From Fluviicola sp. XM-24bin1 (GTDB lineage Bacteria > Bacteroidota > Bacteroidia > Flavobacteriales_D > Crocinitomicaceae), in assembly GCA_003149635.1 (NCBI GenBank), contig QCWI01000009.1:1-64000 (forward strand): DNA of 64,000 nt, read 5' to 3'. The position numbers were made by a program, and so were the translations under genes. Shown piece by piece: positions 54,184 through 63,063 of this stretch; position 1 is the stretch's first letter, and each line of letters starts with the position of its first letter. The notes beneath the pieces were generated by a model. That model had not been told where the DNA came from, did no database searches, and was given only the letters and a program-made list of their open reading frames with translations.

Positions 54184-54849
54184 ATGGAAACTAAAAAAAG
54201 CAATGAAAAAAGATTGGATTCAATGAGAATGCCATTGGCTCTCACTGGATTCTTATTTACGGGAGGATTGATTCTTGCCTCCTTCTCCTACGTTACGCCC
54301 GTAGAAGAAGAATTGATCAGTCAAGCATCGGCTGGAGATGAAGTAGTTCACTTTGTACAAGAAGAGCCCGATACCCCTCAAAACGAACCACAATTTGATG
54401 AGGAGGAATATGTTGCTCCACCGCAAGCACAAATCGACTCTATCGATAACACGCCAACACCGCCTGTTGCAATGCCGCCGGTACCGCCACCAGCACCAAC
54501 ACCGGGGCCGACCGTTATCCGTACTCCACCACCGGCAATCATCGATTTCCCGGATGTGGAAGCAGCATTCCCTGGTGGACAAGCAGAATTGACACGATTT
54601 ATTGTAAACAACATTGAATACCCGGAAGTTTCAATCGATATGGAAGAACAAGGACGAGTTTACCTTTCATTCGTAGTTGAAAAAGACGGATCTATCACCG
54701 GCGTTAAAGTAGAACGCGGAGTTTCCAAAGATCTGGATCGCGAAGCAAAACGAATTGTACGCGCGATGCCAAAATGGGAAGCTGGTGAAGTAAAAGGTAA
54801 AAAAGTACGAACGAGATGTAGCCTACCAATCGTATTTACACTACGCTAA
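54184..54849 (+). CDS. TonB-family protein, paralog 2
   Basis: The 221-residue protein has the same order as paralog 1: an N-terminal helix (about 17-37), a Pro-rich linker here rich in Pro, Val and Ala (about 90-115), and TonB_C (about 120-221) ending TRCSLPIVFTLR. About four in five residues of the last 95 match paralog 1, while the linkers differ, so a tandem duplication with linker drift is likely. It ends in its own terminator. The third copy at 1-90 is far away. Confidence 0.9.
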   Translation: METKKSNEKRLDSMRMPLALTGFLFTGGLILASFSYVTPVEEELISQASAGDEVVHFVQEEPDTPQNEPQFDEEEYVAPPQAQIDSIDNTPTPPVAMPPVPPPAPTPGPTVIRTPPPAIIDFPDVEAAFPGGQAELTRFIVNNIEYPEVSIDMEEQGRVYLSFVVEKDGSITGVKVERGVSKDLDREAKRIVRAMPKWEAGEVKGKKVRTRCSLPIVFTLR

Positions 54850-54872
54850 TCAACCTTGGTTGCTATGTGAAA

Positions 54873-54898
54873 GCCGCTCCAAATGGAGCGGCTTTTTT
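54873..54898 (+). terminator. Rho-independent terminator after TonB paralog 2
   Basis: GCCGCTCC (54873-54880) pairs perfectly with GGAGCGGC (54885-54892) around AAAT, followed by six T residues. Confidence 0.9.
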
Positions 54899-54931
54899 GT
54901 ATGTTTTCTTGAGGACTACAACGGGAATATT

Positions 54932-55813
54932 TTAATACGACGAAGTCGCACCACCAATATTCTCAATTGGGTGCCATGTCGTTTTTAATTCCATGACGTC
55001 TGTAATATAATGCAGCCCTTGTGCTTTGGCATCCATCCAATCTTGTGGATAGTGACGAACACGCTTCAGGTTTTCTACGGCAAATTCCTGAATACTATTC
55101 AATGTTTCAGCATCGTTTCCAGTGTACACTATCGCATTCACATCCATGTGAGTCGCCATTGGCTTGAGCATTTCATCCAAACTTCCGGTTAGAATATTTA
55201 CTACACCACCCGGAACATCAGATGAATTCAATACTTCCGCGAACGTAATGGAACACAACGGAAGTTCTTCAGCTGCGATTACTACACACGAATTTCCTGC
55301 AGCAATCACCGGAGCAATTTGCGACACCAATCCAATCAAAGAAGTTGACTGATCAGCGGCTACTCCCACTACGCCCATCGGTTCATTTACCGAGAAATTG
55401 AAATGAGAAGAAGCTACTGGATTCACCCCTCCACTCACTTGACTTACCTTATCACACCAACCCGCATAATAGATCAAGCGATCGATGGCAACAGCAACCT
55501 CCTTTTCAGCTTTCGCTTTGGTGGCTCCCTGCAACTGCAATTCTTCGATAAACTGAGCCTTGCGTCCTTCCAACATCTCACCGATGCGGTACAAAATCTG
55601 TCCGCGATTGAATGCTGCACGCTCGGACCAACCTCCAAACGCTTTTCTGGCCGCTACAACGGCATTTCGAACATCTTTCCGGGAAGACAAGCAAATATTC
55701 CCCAAAGCCTCACCTTTGGCATTCTTTGGGCTATAATAACGGCCCGACTCTGTACGAGGAAACTTTCCTCCGATGTAAATCTTATATGTTTTCAATACTT
55801 CCAATCGTGCCAT
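54932..55813 (-). CDS. Aldehyde dehydrogenase-like protein lacking the catalytic half
   Basis: The 293-residue protein covers the NAD-binding half of an ALDH (KIYIGGKFPRTESGRYY..., NRGQILYRIGEMLEGRK, PLCSITFAEVLNSSDVPGGVVNILTG). It has no FNQGxxCCAG motif, so the catalytic Cys region is absent, and it ends naturally at residue 293. No remnant of the missing half follows. It starts 2 bases after the full ALDH gene, and the pair resembles a split form of ALDH16, whose second domain is inactive. A non-catalytic partner of the full enzyme is the simplest reading. There is no sign of a frameshift. Confidence 0.75.
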   Translation of the reverse strand: MARLEVLKTYKIYIGGKFPRTESGRYYSPKNAKGEALGNICLSSRKDVRNAVVAARKAFGGWSERAAFNRGQILYRIGEMLEGRKAQFIEELQLQGATKAKAEKEVAVAIDRLIYYAGWCDKVSQVSGGVNPVASSHFNFSVNEPMGVVGVAADQSTSLIGLVSQIAPVIAAGNSCVVIAAEELPLCSITFAEVLNSSDVPGGVVNILTGSLDEMLKPMATHMDVNAIVYTGNDAETLNSIQEFAVENLKRVRHYPQDWMDAKAQGLHYITDVMELKTTWHPIENIGGATSSY

Positions 55814-55814
55814 C

Positions 55815-57272
55815 TTAATTTAGTTTTACGTATGCTTCCAATCCGTGTAATCCGCCTTCTCTTCCAAATCCGCTTTCCTTATATCCACCAAATGGCGAAG
55901 TAGGATCGAATTTGTTATAAGTATTCGCCCACACAACTCCAGCGCGAAGTTTCGTTGTTAAGTTGAAAATGCGTGATCCTTTATCCGTCCAAACACCTGC
56001 GGCAAGTCCGTATGGCGTGTTGTTCGCTTTTTGAATGACTTCATCCACCGTTCGGAAGGTTTGAATGGTAAGTACCGGCCCGAAAATTTCTTCTTGCACG
56101 ATTCTGCTTGATTGCGCAACATCGGTGAATAACGTCGGTCGGCAGTAATATCCGCTAGACGGAACGGCGCAATCCGCTTGGTACATTGTAGCTCCTTCTG
56201 CCTGACCAATTTTCAAGTAAGAGTTGATTACATCTAATTGTTCTTTGGAGTTAATCGCTCCGATATCCGTATTCTTATCCAAAGGATCGCCAACGATCAA
56301 CGAATTCATTCGGTGCTTCAATTTCTCAATTACTTGATCGGCCACGGATTCCTGAACAAACAAGCGTGATCCGGCACAACAAACATGTCCTTGGTTGAAG
56401 AAGATTCCGTTCACGATTCCTTCTACTGCTTGATCCAAGGGAGCGTCATCCAAAATGATATTGGCAGATTTACCTCCCAATTCTAAAGTGGACTTCTTAT
56501 GTGTTCCAGCAATCGCTTTCTGAATGATTTTCCCAACAGCCGTTGATCCGGTAAAAGCAATCTTATCTACATCCTCGTGATTCACAATAGCTGCTCCCGT
56601 ATCGCCGTAACCTGTTACAATGTTTACCACTCCTGCAGGCAATCCCGACTCTTCAATAATTTCGGCAAGTTTCAATGCTGTCAGAGAAGTCGTTTCAGCC
56701 GGTTTCAGCACTACCGTATTACCAGTTGCTAATGCCGGTGCAATCTTCCAGGCCGCCATCAACAATGGGAAATTCCATGGGATGATTTGTCCTGCAACAC
56801 CGAGCGAACTCACCTCACGGTTTGGAAATGCGTATTCCAATTTATCCGCCCAACCCGCATAATAGAAGAAATGATTGCAAGCCAACGGCACATCTACATC
56901 GCGTGATTCACGAATGACTTTCCCTGCATCCAAAGATTCAATTACAGCAAACTCACGTGCGCGTTCTTGCATCAAACGAGCAATGCGGTAAATGTATTTG
57001 GCGCGCTCAGACGGCTCCATCTTCGACCATATATTTGTATATGCCTTACGAGCGGCTTTCACTGCCTTATCGACATCCTTTTCATTCGCATGCGCTACAG
57101 AAGCCAATTTCTTTTTGTTAGCCGGGTTAGTGCTGTCAAAATACTTTCCAGAATCCGGTTTTACCCATTTCCCATCGATGAACAAATCGTATTGTTCCTT
57201 CAAATTGACGTGCCCTGTACTTTCCGGTGCAGGAGCGTATTCCCAATTTATCTTTTCGTTTTTCTTTGCCAT
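55815..57272 (-). CDS. NAD-dependent aldehyde dehydrogenase (full length)
   Basis: The 485-residue enzyme has the ALDH signatures IPWNFPLLMAAWKIAPALATGN, ELGGKSANIIL (with the general-base Glu) and FNQGHVCCAGSR with the catalytic Cys near residue 298. EEIFGPVLTI follows. It oxidises an aldehyde to an acid with NAD+. Encoded between deoC and the shorter ALDH-like gene, it should take acetaldehyde from DeoC and make acetate. The substrate is inference from context. Confidence 0.9.
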   Translation of the reverse strand: MAKKNEKINWEYAPAPESTGHVNLKEQYDLFIDGKWVKPDSGKYFDSTNPANKKKLASVAHANEKDVDKAVKAARKAYTNIWSKMEPSERAKYIYRIARLMQERAREFAVIESLDAGKVIRESRDVDVPLACNHFFYYAGWADKLEYAFPNREVSSLGVAGQIIPWNFPLLMAAWKIAPALATGNTVVLKPAETTSLTALKLAEIIEESGLPAGVVNIVTGYGDTGAAIVNHEDVDKIAFTGSTAVGKIIQKAIAGTHKKSTLELGGKSANIILDDAPLDQAVEGIVNGIFFNQGHVCCAGSRLFVQESVADQVIEKLKHRMNSLIVGDPLDKNTDIGAINSKEQLDVINSYLKIGQAEGATMYQADCAVPSSGYYCRPTLFTDVAQSSRIVQEEIFGPVLTIQTFRTVDEVIQKANNTPYGLAAGVWTDKGSRIFNLTTKLRAGVVWANTYNKFDPTSPFGGYKESGFGREGGLHGLEAYVKLN

Positions 57273-57274
57273 GT

Positions 57275-58201
57275 TTAGTCGATTGAGAAATAATCAGACG
57301 ATTGGTACACGCCCGTTTCTGTTTTCATGATTTGCATTAGTACATCGTTCGCCAAGCTGCTTGCTCCAAATCGGAACCATTCGTTCGTTAGCCATTCGGA
57401 ACCGAGTACTTCGTTCACCATCACCAAATTGTGTAAGGCCAACTTCGAATTGGAAATTCCTCCTGCCGGTTTCATCCCCACTTGAATTCCTGTTTTCAGT
57501 TTAAAGTCACGAATGGCTTCCAACATCGTATAGGTTACCTGCATGGTTGCAGCCGGTTGAATCTTCCCTGTAGACGTTTTAATAAAGTCGGCACCTGCGT
57601 ACATTGCGATATCACTTGCACGACGCACATTATCTAGAGTTACCAATTCACCTGTTTCCAGAATCACCTTGAGGCGTGCCTTACCACACTCTTCTTTGAT
57701 AGCAGCGATTTCGTCAAATACAAAATTGTACTCTCCACTTAGGAACTTTCCTCGTGAAATTACCATATCGATTTCGTCAGCACCTGCGTCTACTGCAAAC
57801 TTGGTATCTGTAATCTTTACATCTAACGGAGCCTGCCCTGCAGGAAAAGCTGTAGATACAGAAGCGACTTTAATACCGGTTCCTTCGACCTCTTTCTTTG
57901 CTGTTGCCACCATAGATGGATAAACACAAACCGCAGCGACTGTTGGAAGTCCAGGGTGAACATCATGAAGATGCGCTGCTTTGAAACACATTTGTTTTAC
58001 TTTGCCAGGTGTGTCCTTTCCTTCCAGCGTTGTCAAATCGATCATATTAAGAGCCATACGCAATCCTTGCATTTTAGCTTCTTTCTTAATACTTCGTTTT
58101 TGAAATCTGGAGACACGTTCCTCGACACCTACTTTATCAATTCGCGGCGACTGTGTAAAGTCCGGAATTGAGAACGTAGTAGTACCTTTTTTCTTTGCCA
58201 T
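57275..58201 (-). CDS. deoC: Deoxyribose-phosphate aldolase
   Basis: It splits 2-deoxyribose-5-phosphate to acetaldehyde and glyceraldehyde-3-phosphate. The Schiff-base lysine is in DFIKTSTGK (near residue 208), and DAGADEIDMVISRGKFLSG, VILETGEL and GMKPAGGI match the family. ATG 58201 gives 308 residues, longer than E. coli DeoC because of a charged N-terminal extension. The open frame reaches 58264 without a family match. Two bases separate it from the ALDH gene. Confidence 0.93.
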   Translation of the reverse strand: MAKKKGTTTFSIPDFTQSPRIDKVGVEERVSRFQKRSIKKEAKMQGLRMALNMIDLTTLEGKDTPGKVKQMCFKAAHLHDVHPGLPTVAAVCVYPSMVATAKKEVEGTGIKVASVSTAFPAGQAPLDVKITDTKFAVDAGADEIDMVISRGKFLSGEYNFVFDEIAAIKEECGKARLKVILETGELVTLDNVRRASDIAMYAGADFIKTSTGKIQPAATMQVTYTMLEAIRDFKLKTGIQVGMKPAGGISNSKLALHNLVMVNEVLGSEWLTNEWFRFGASSLANDVLMQIMKTETGVYQSSDYFSID

Positions 58202-58221
58202 TGATTGGTAGTTGATTCCAA

Positions 58222-58229
58222 CAAATATA
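58222..58229 (-). promoter_or_regulatory. -7 element (TATATTTG) before deoC
   Basis: It is an exact TAnnTTTG match on the minus strand, 20 bases before ATG 58201. The -33 TTG is not at normal spacing; a TTG lies only 11 bases upstream. Confidence 0.4.
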
Positions 58230-58243
58230 GGGATTGAACGCAA

Positions 58244-58274
58244 GAAAGCCTCAGTGAAAATCACCGAGGCTTTC
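58244..58274 (-). terminator. Hairpin downstream of the MORN gene, terminator-like
   Basis: GAAAGCCTC and GAGGCTTTC pair over 9 bases, extended by GTGA/TCAC after one mismatch, with loop AAA. On the minus strand the T-tract is weak (CTTTCTT). It could end the MORN gene transcript before the deoC promoter. Confidence 0.55.
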
Positions 58275-58293
58275 GAAATATTTTACTTAATCG

Positions 58294-59166
58294 TTAAAGC
58301 TGTCCGTCCGAGTGGTAGAATCCATTCTTGAAGACACGAACTTTCAATAAAATTCCGTCATCATCATAGACATACACCTTTCCTTCGAACAACCTTCCGT
58401 TCTTGAAATCTCCATCTTGCCAGATCTCATCATTGTCGTTGAAGACTTTGTTGTATCCGTTTGGTTTGAATGGCGTTCCTCCTGTTCTTGGCTGCGTACC
58501 AATTGAAGGCGGACGTTCTGTATTCTGGAAATCTGGATTATTCACTGGCGTGATTGGATCTACCGGCTCGCGGTATTCCTTATCGATTGGCGTTCCATCA
58601 GCACCGAAAGTGATAATTTCTTTGATGTTCCCGTTTTCGTAATAACGAATGGCTTGCCCAGTTGGGTTACCATCTACCGCTTCGTAAACAAACTCTTCTT
58701 GTCCGTTCGGATAGTAGTGAACAATTTTCCCTTCCTCTACTCCATTCTCATTGTGGTTTCCAACATATTTCACGCTTCCATCTTCGTAGAAACGCTCCAA
58801 TTTTCCAGTGTACTTTCCTTTGTTGAACGTACCACGCTCAGTTACGACACCATTGGCACCGATTTTCTCGTAAGCTCCTGCTGGTCTGTTGTTGTGATAT
58901 TCCCCCTTGAGTTTCGGAGTTTTTCCATCATTGTGATACTTGATCCAAGTACCTTCCTTACGATCGTCTTTGTAATTTCCTTCTTCCACTTTCCCTTCGG
59001 CAGGATATCCTAATTCCGGTTTATCCTTTCCAAAGTAGATCCATTTCCCTTGTTTTTTACCATCAACTTTTTGGTTGAGCGGCTCTCCCTGATCGTTACC
59101 AGCGAGTGAAGGGAATACACAAATCCCGACAAAGACACCTAGTAGTAGTAAAGCATGTTTGGTCAT
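58294..59166 (-). CDS. Secreted MORN-repeat protein
   Basis: The 290-residue protein has a signal peptide (MTKHALLLLGVFVGICVFPSLAG). At least six MORN_2-like units follow (KQGKWIYFGKDK, RKEGTWIKYHNDGKTPKLKGEYHNNRPAGAYEKI, YTGKLERFYEDGSVKYVGN, EGKIVHYYPNGQEEFVYE, NGNIKEI). They are interrupted near residues 200-235 by a Pro/Thr-rich linker, and a last unit lies near 245-290. MORN units are beta-hairpin scaffolds; the partner is unknown. It is related in type to the smaller lipoprotein at 39604. Confidence 0.75.
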   Translation of the reverse strand: MTKHALLLLGVFVGICVFPSLAGNDQGEPLNQKVDGKKQGKWIYFGKDKPELGYPAEGKVEEGNYKDDRKEGTWIKYHNDGKTPKLKGEYHNNRPAGAYEKIGANGVVTERGTFNKGKYTGKLERFYEDGSVKYVGNHNENGVEEGKIVHYYPNGQEEFVYEAVDGNPTGQAIRYYENGNIKEIITFGADGTPIDKEYREPVDPITPVNNPDFQNTERPPSIGTQPRTGGTPFKPNGYNKVFNDNDEIWQDGDFKNGRLFEGKVYVYDDDGILLKVRVFKNGFYHSDGQL

Positions 59167-59328
59167 CTCTCAGTTATTTTATCGTTCGGGAGTATTCAGT
59201 TCTAGAATCGAATATACAAATACGATGCCCGTTTCCAAAGAATTGATAGGACTTTTCGCTGAATGGGTCATTTTTGTCGATGAATAAAACGGTTAAATAA
59301 AGAGGTAATTGTTTGATATTTAACGTGT

Positions 59329-60285
59329 TTAGTCTTGAATTAACGATGTGTTGACGTTTTCCAACATGGTTTTTACCAGTTCTTTAAGATCGTATTTCTC
59401 TTTCCAACCCCAGTCATTTTTGGCATCGCTATCATCAATCGAACCAGGCCAAGTATCGGCGATTTGCTGTCGAAAATCTGGAGCATAATCAATAGTAAAT
59501 CCTGGGCTTTCCTCGCGAATCGCATCGGCCAATTGTTTCGGCGTAAAGCTAATTCCACCCAAGTTATACGACGATCGTACTTTCACTTGTTCAATAGGCG
59601 CTTCCATCAATTCAATTGTTGCGCGAATGGCGTCTTCCATGAACATCATCGGCAACGCAGTATTTTCTGTCAGAAAGCTGGTGAAACTGTTGGAAATTTT
59701 AGCTTGATAGAAGATATCAACGGCATAATCCGTGGTTCCGCCGCCCGGCAAACTTGTGTACGAAATCAATCCTGGATAGCGAATACTTCGTACATCGACA
59801 CCAAAATTCTTGAAATAGTATTCGCACCATCGCTCTCCCGCTTGTTTGGAAATCCCATACACCGTACTTGGTTCCATCACCGTTCGCTGAGGCGTATTTT
59901 CCTTTGGAGTTGTTGGCCCGAAAACTGCAATCGAACTTGGCCAGAAGATCTTATTCAGGTGCTTTTCTTTTGCCAAATCAAGGATGGTAAAGAGACCTTC
60001 CATGTTCAATCGCCATGCAAAATCTGGATTTTTCTCTGCAGTTGCACTTAACAATGCAGCTAACAAATACACTTGCTTGATTTCATTATCGATGATGAAC
60101 TTTCGGACAAAATCGCGATCCATGACGTCCATTTTCACATAAGGGCCATTTGCGATTACTTCCGGACAATTGTCTCGAATATCTGCCGCAATAACGTTCT
60201 CCTCACCTTTCATCTCGCGCAGCTTTAGTACCAATTCAGTACCAATCTGCCCTCCAGCTCCGATAATTAAAATCTTCTCTGCCAT
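59329..60285 (-). CDS. L-threonine 3-dehydrogenase (SDR/epimerase-type)
   Basis: The 318-residue NAD-binding protein has GAGGQIG (9-15), DIRDN, and the active-site YGISK with Tyr and Lys near 145-149. WPSSIAVFGPTTP and PSTVYGISKQAGERWCEYY are features of the SDR-type threonine dehydrogenase known from Flavobacterium frigidimaris, unlike the zinc-dependent Tdh. It oxidises threonine to 2-amino-3-ketobutyrate, a route to glycine. ATG 60285 gives the family's usual start (AEKILIIGAGGQIG). A kbl gene is not nearby. Confidence 0.85.
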   Translation of the reverse strand: MAEKILIIGAGGQIGTELVLKLREMKGEENVIAADIRDNCPEVIANGPYVKMDVMDRDFVRKFIIDNEIKQVYLLAALLSATAEKNPDFAWRLNMEGLFTILDLAKEKHLNKIFWPSSIAVFGPTTPKENTPQRTVMEPSTVYGISKQAGERWCEYYFKNFGVDVRSIRYPGLISYTSLPGGGTTDYAVDIFYQAKISNSFTSFLTENTALPMMFMEDAIRATIELMEAPIEQVKVRSSYNLGGISFTPKQLADAIREESPGFTIDYAPDFRQQIADTWPGSIDDSDAKNDWGWKEKYDLKELVKTMLENVNTSLIQD

Positions 60286-60545
60286 ACGTCCAAATTGTGC
60301 CAACAAATAGAATTATTATTTGACAAATTTCCTAGTCAGGAAGTAAAAAAACGGGGATTCTTGACTTTTATGACAATAATCATTTTTTTCCCTCTAAGAA
60401 GGGTGTATTTTCGCCATGTTCGCTAATTTTAAACTATGTGGACTGAACTTAAACTGCATTTGAACTACTTGAACAAAAGGAATCCTGAGTGAGTCCCCTT
60501 CCCTGTTATTGATCAAACAGTATTCAATTTACCTAAAGAAAGATT

Positions 60546-61703
60546 ATGCCTTTTTATCATAAACTGGGGAAGTTCCCCCAAAAACGACATACAGTTTACC
60601 GCAAAGAAAATGGCGAACTGTATCAAGAACAACTTTTCGGTACTATTGGATTCGATGGAATGTCGAGTTTGTTGTACCACAATCACCCACCAACGATTGT
60701 GAAAGATTTCGTTGAGGCGGTAGATGCCAACCCAGAAGTAGCCATGGAAAAGCAATTGCGTATGCGCAGTTTCATGGGCTACAAAGCGGCTCCGAAAGAT
60801 GACTTTTTGGAAAGCCGTGTTCCGATGTTGACGAACAGCGATGTGACTTTGGTACTTTCAGCACCGAAAAAATCAATGCGTGATTACTTCTATAAAAATG
60901 CAGATTGTGACGAAGTAATTTTCATCCATGAAGGAAGTGGAAAATTGCGCACACAACTTGGAAACATCGATTTTGCCTACGGTGACTACCTCGTAATTCC
61001 ACGAGGAATGATTTATCAAATCGATTTTGACACTGAAGAAAATCGCCTGTTTGTGATTGAATCCCGTCGTCCAATTTATACTCCAAAGCGCTACCGTAAC
61101 TGGTTCGGACAATTATTGGAGCATTCACCGTTCTGTGAGCGTGATATTCGTCCACCACATGAATTGGAAACTCACGACCAAACGGGAGATTTCCTTGTAA
61201 AAACTAAGAAAGAAGGAATTTTGTACTCGTACAATTATGCTTCGCACCCGTTTGATGTTGTGGGTTGGGATGGATACAATTATCCGTATGCATTTTCTAT
61301 CCACGATTTCGAACCATTGACAGGTCGTGTACACCAACCGCCACCAGTTCATCAAACTTTTGAAACAGATGCGTTTGTAATTTGTTCCTTTGTACCGCGT
61401 TTATATGATTACCATCCGGATGCAATTCCAGCTCCTTACAATCACAGCAACATTGATTCGGACGAAGTTTTGTATTATGTGGATGGAGACTTCATGAGTC
61501 GAAACAACATTGAACGTGGTCAGATCACTCTGCACCCTGCTGGAATCCCTCACGGGCCACACCCGGGAGCGTACGAGCGTAGCATCGGACAAAAAGAGAC
61601 GGAAGAATTAGCCGTTATGGTAGACACATTTAAACCTTTGAAATTAACAAAACAAGCCTTGGAATTGGAAGTGGAAGATTACTACCAATCGTGGCTACAC
61701 TAA
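60546..61703 (+). CDS. hmgA: Homogentisate 1,2-dioxygenase
   Basis: It opens the ring of homogentisate to maleylacetoacetate with Fe(II). The 385-residue cupin-like protein starts MPFYHKLGKFPQKRHT. It contains FETDAFVICSFVPRLYDYHPDAIP, NIDSDEVLYYVDGDFMSR and HGPHPGAYE, which hold the usual His and Glu ligands. This shorter form is common in Bacteroidota. It lies 11 bases before hppD on the same strand and makes tyrosine degradation likely. The final steps (maai, fah) are not in the window. Confidence 0.93.
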   Translation: MPFYHKLGKFPQKRHTVYRKENGELYQEQLFGTIGFDGMSSLLYHNHPPTIVKDFVEAVDANPEVAMEKQLRMRSFMGYKAAPKDDFLESRVPMLTNSDVTLVLSAPKKSMRDYFYKNADCDEVIFIHEGSGKLRTQLGNIDFAYGDYLVIPRGMIYQIDFDTEENRLFVIESRRPIYTPKRYRNWFGQLLEHSPFCERDIRPPHELETHDQTGDFLVKTKKEGILYSYNYASHPFDVVGWDGYNYPYAFSIHDFEPLTGRVHQPPPVHQTFETDAFVICSFVPRLYDYHPDAIPAPYNHSNIDSDEVLYYVDGDFMSRNNIERGQITLHPAGIPHGPHPGAYERSIGQKETEELAVMVDTFKPLKLTKQALELEVEDYYQSWLH

Positions 61704-61714
61704 AACATTAGATT

Positions 61715-62875
61715 ATGAGCAAAGACATTCAGAACGTAGACTACGGATTGGAAAAAATCTTTGAAGGAGCGCAGGATTTCCTACCCTTGTTGGGAACGGA
61801 TTATGTAGAATTTTATGTGGGGAATGCCAAACAAGCGGCCCATTTCTACAAAACAGCGTTTGGGTTCCAATCCTATGCATACCGCGGATTGGAGACAGGA
61901 GCCACTGATTCTGTCTCTTACGTAGTAAAACAAGATAAAATCAAGTTGGTTCTTACAACTCCATTAAACTCGAAGTCGCCAATCAACGATCACATCGTAA
62001 AACACGGAGACGGAGTGAAAGTAGTGGCATTGTGGGTAGAGGACGCGCGCAAAGCGTACGAAGAAACTACTAGTCGTGGTGCGAAATCGTACATGGAACC
62101 AACTGTTGAAACTGACGAACACGGAGAAGTAGTTCTTGCTGGAATTTACACGTATGGAGAAACGGTTCACATGTTCGTGGAGCGCAAAAAATACGACGGG
62201 CCATTCATGCCTGGTTTTGTTGAGTGGAAATCCGATTACAACCCTGAGCCGGTTGGTTTGAAATACATCGACCACATGGTAGGAAACGTTGGATGGAACG
62301 AAATGAACATTTGGGTAAAGTGGTACGAGGACGTAATGGGCTTCGAGAACTTCCTATCCTTCGATGACTCGCAAATTCACACTGAGTACTCGGCTTTGAT
62401 GAGTAAAGTTATGAGTAACGGTAACGGGCGCATCAAATTCCCAATCAACGAGCCGGCGGAAGGAAAGAAAAAGTCTCAGATTGAAGAGTACTTAGATTTC
62501 TACGAAGGTCCAGGTGTACAGCACATCGCTGTCGCTACGAACGATATCATTTCAACGGTATCGGACATGCGTAAACGAGGCGTAGAGTTCTTGAGTACAC
62601 CTCCTGATGAATACTACAAAGCCGTTCCAGATCGTTTGTTGGCACATAACCATGAGTTGCGTGAGGATATCGAAACCTTAAAAGGTTTGGGGATCATGAT
62701 CGATGCGGATGAGGAAGGATACCTTTTGCAGATCTTTACGAAGCCCGTAGAAGATCGTCCTACATTGTTCTTCGAGATCATTCAACGTATGGGAGCTCGT
62801 GGATTCGGTGCCGGAAACTTTAAGGCATTGTTTGAATCTATTGAGCGTGAACAGGAGAAACGCGGAACATTATAA
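61715..62875 (+). CDS. hppD: 4-hydroxyphenylpyruvate dioxygenase
   Basis: HPPD converts 4-hydroxyphenylpyruvate to homogentisate, the substrate of the upstream hmgA product. The 386-residue protein has two VOC-type halves. The iron ligands are His in YIDHMVGNV (about 184), His in GVQHIAVA (about 268) and Glu in FFEIIQRMG (about 352), and the C-terminal GFGAGNFKALFE is also conserved. It is followed by a terminator at 62897. Plain catabolism is the simplest reading; pigment or quinone roles are possible. Confidence 0.95.
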   Translation: MSKDIQNVDYGLEKIFEGAQDFLPLLGTDYVEFYVGNAKQAAHFYKTAFGFQSYAYRGLETGATDSVSYVVKQDKIKLVLTTPLNSKSPINDHIVKHGDGVKVVALWVEDARKAYEETTSRGAKSYMEPTVETDEHGEVVLAGIYTYGETVHMFVERKKYDGPFMPGFVEWKSDYNPEPVGLKYIDHMVGNVGWNEMNIWVKWYEDVMGFENFLSFDDSQIHTEYSALMSKVMSNGNGRIKFPINEPAEGKKKSQIEEYLDFYEGPGVQHIAVATNDIISTVSDMRKRGVEFLSTPPDEYYKAVPDRLLAHNHELREDIETLKGLGIMIDADEEGYLLQIFTKPVEDRPTLFFEIIQRMGARGFGAGNFKALFESIEREQEKRGTL

Positions 62876-62896
62876 GTTCTGAAGAATAGTAAGAAG

Positions 62897-62925
62897 AAGG
62901 TCGTTCGAAAGGGCGGCCTTTTTTT
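62897..62925 (+). terminator. Terminator after hppD
   Basis: AAGGTCGTTC (62897-62906) pairs with GGGCGGCCTT (62911-62920) with G-T wobbles around GAAA, and runs into seven T residues (62919-62925). Confidence 0.7.
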
Positions 62926-62967
62926 GCAAGAATTAAGGCGGAAGGCTAAAAGTAGAAGGCAAAAGGC

Positions 62968-63012
62968 CTTTCTGCTTTCTGCTTTCTGCTTTCTGCTTTC
63001 TGCTTTCTGCTT
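62968..63012. repeat. Tandem repeat of the heptamer CTTTCTG, six copies
   Basis: Six perfect 7-base copies (62968-63009) and a partial seventh lie in the non-coding gap 62926-63149. It looks like a slippage-prone VNTR. It is not inside a gene. Confidence 0.85.
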
Positions 63013-63063
63013 ACGATCCGAAAATATCCACCATCCACCGACAATTTAAAAACACTTCCACTA

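Noticed and set aside
54932-55813. Pseudogene call for the short ALDH-like gene
   Set aside because: There is no frameshift, stop or remnant of the missing half. The frame ends cleanly and the operon layout is tight, so it is a natural short protein.
59167-59328. Possible tRNA T-loop-like GTTCTAGAATC in a gap
   Set aside because: No acceptor stem, D-arm or anticodon arm can be paired around it.
59464-60051. Open frame of 195 residues opposite the threonine dehydrogenase gene
   Set aside because: It has no signal, domain or plausible start context, and the opposite strand carries an intact recognised enzyme.
62968-63012. CRISPR-like array from regularly repeated heptamers
   Set aside because: The units are 7 bases, contiguous and without spacers, and no cas gene is present. 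It is a tandem repeat.
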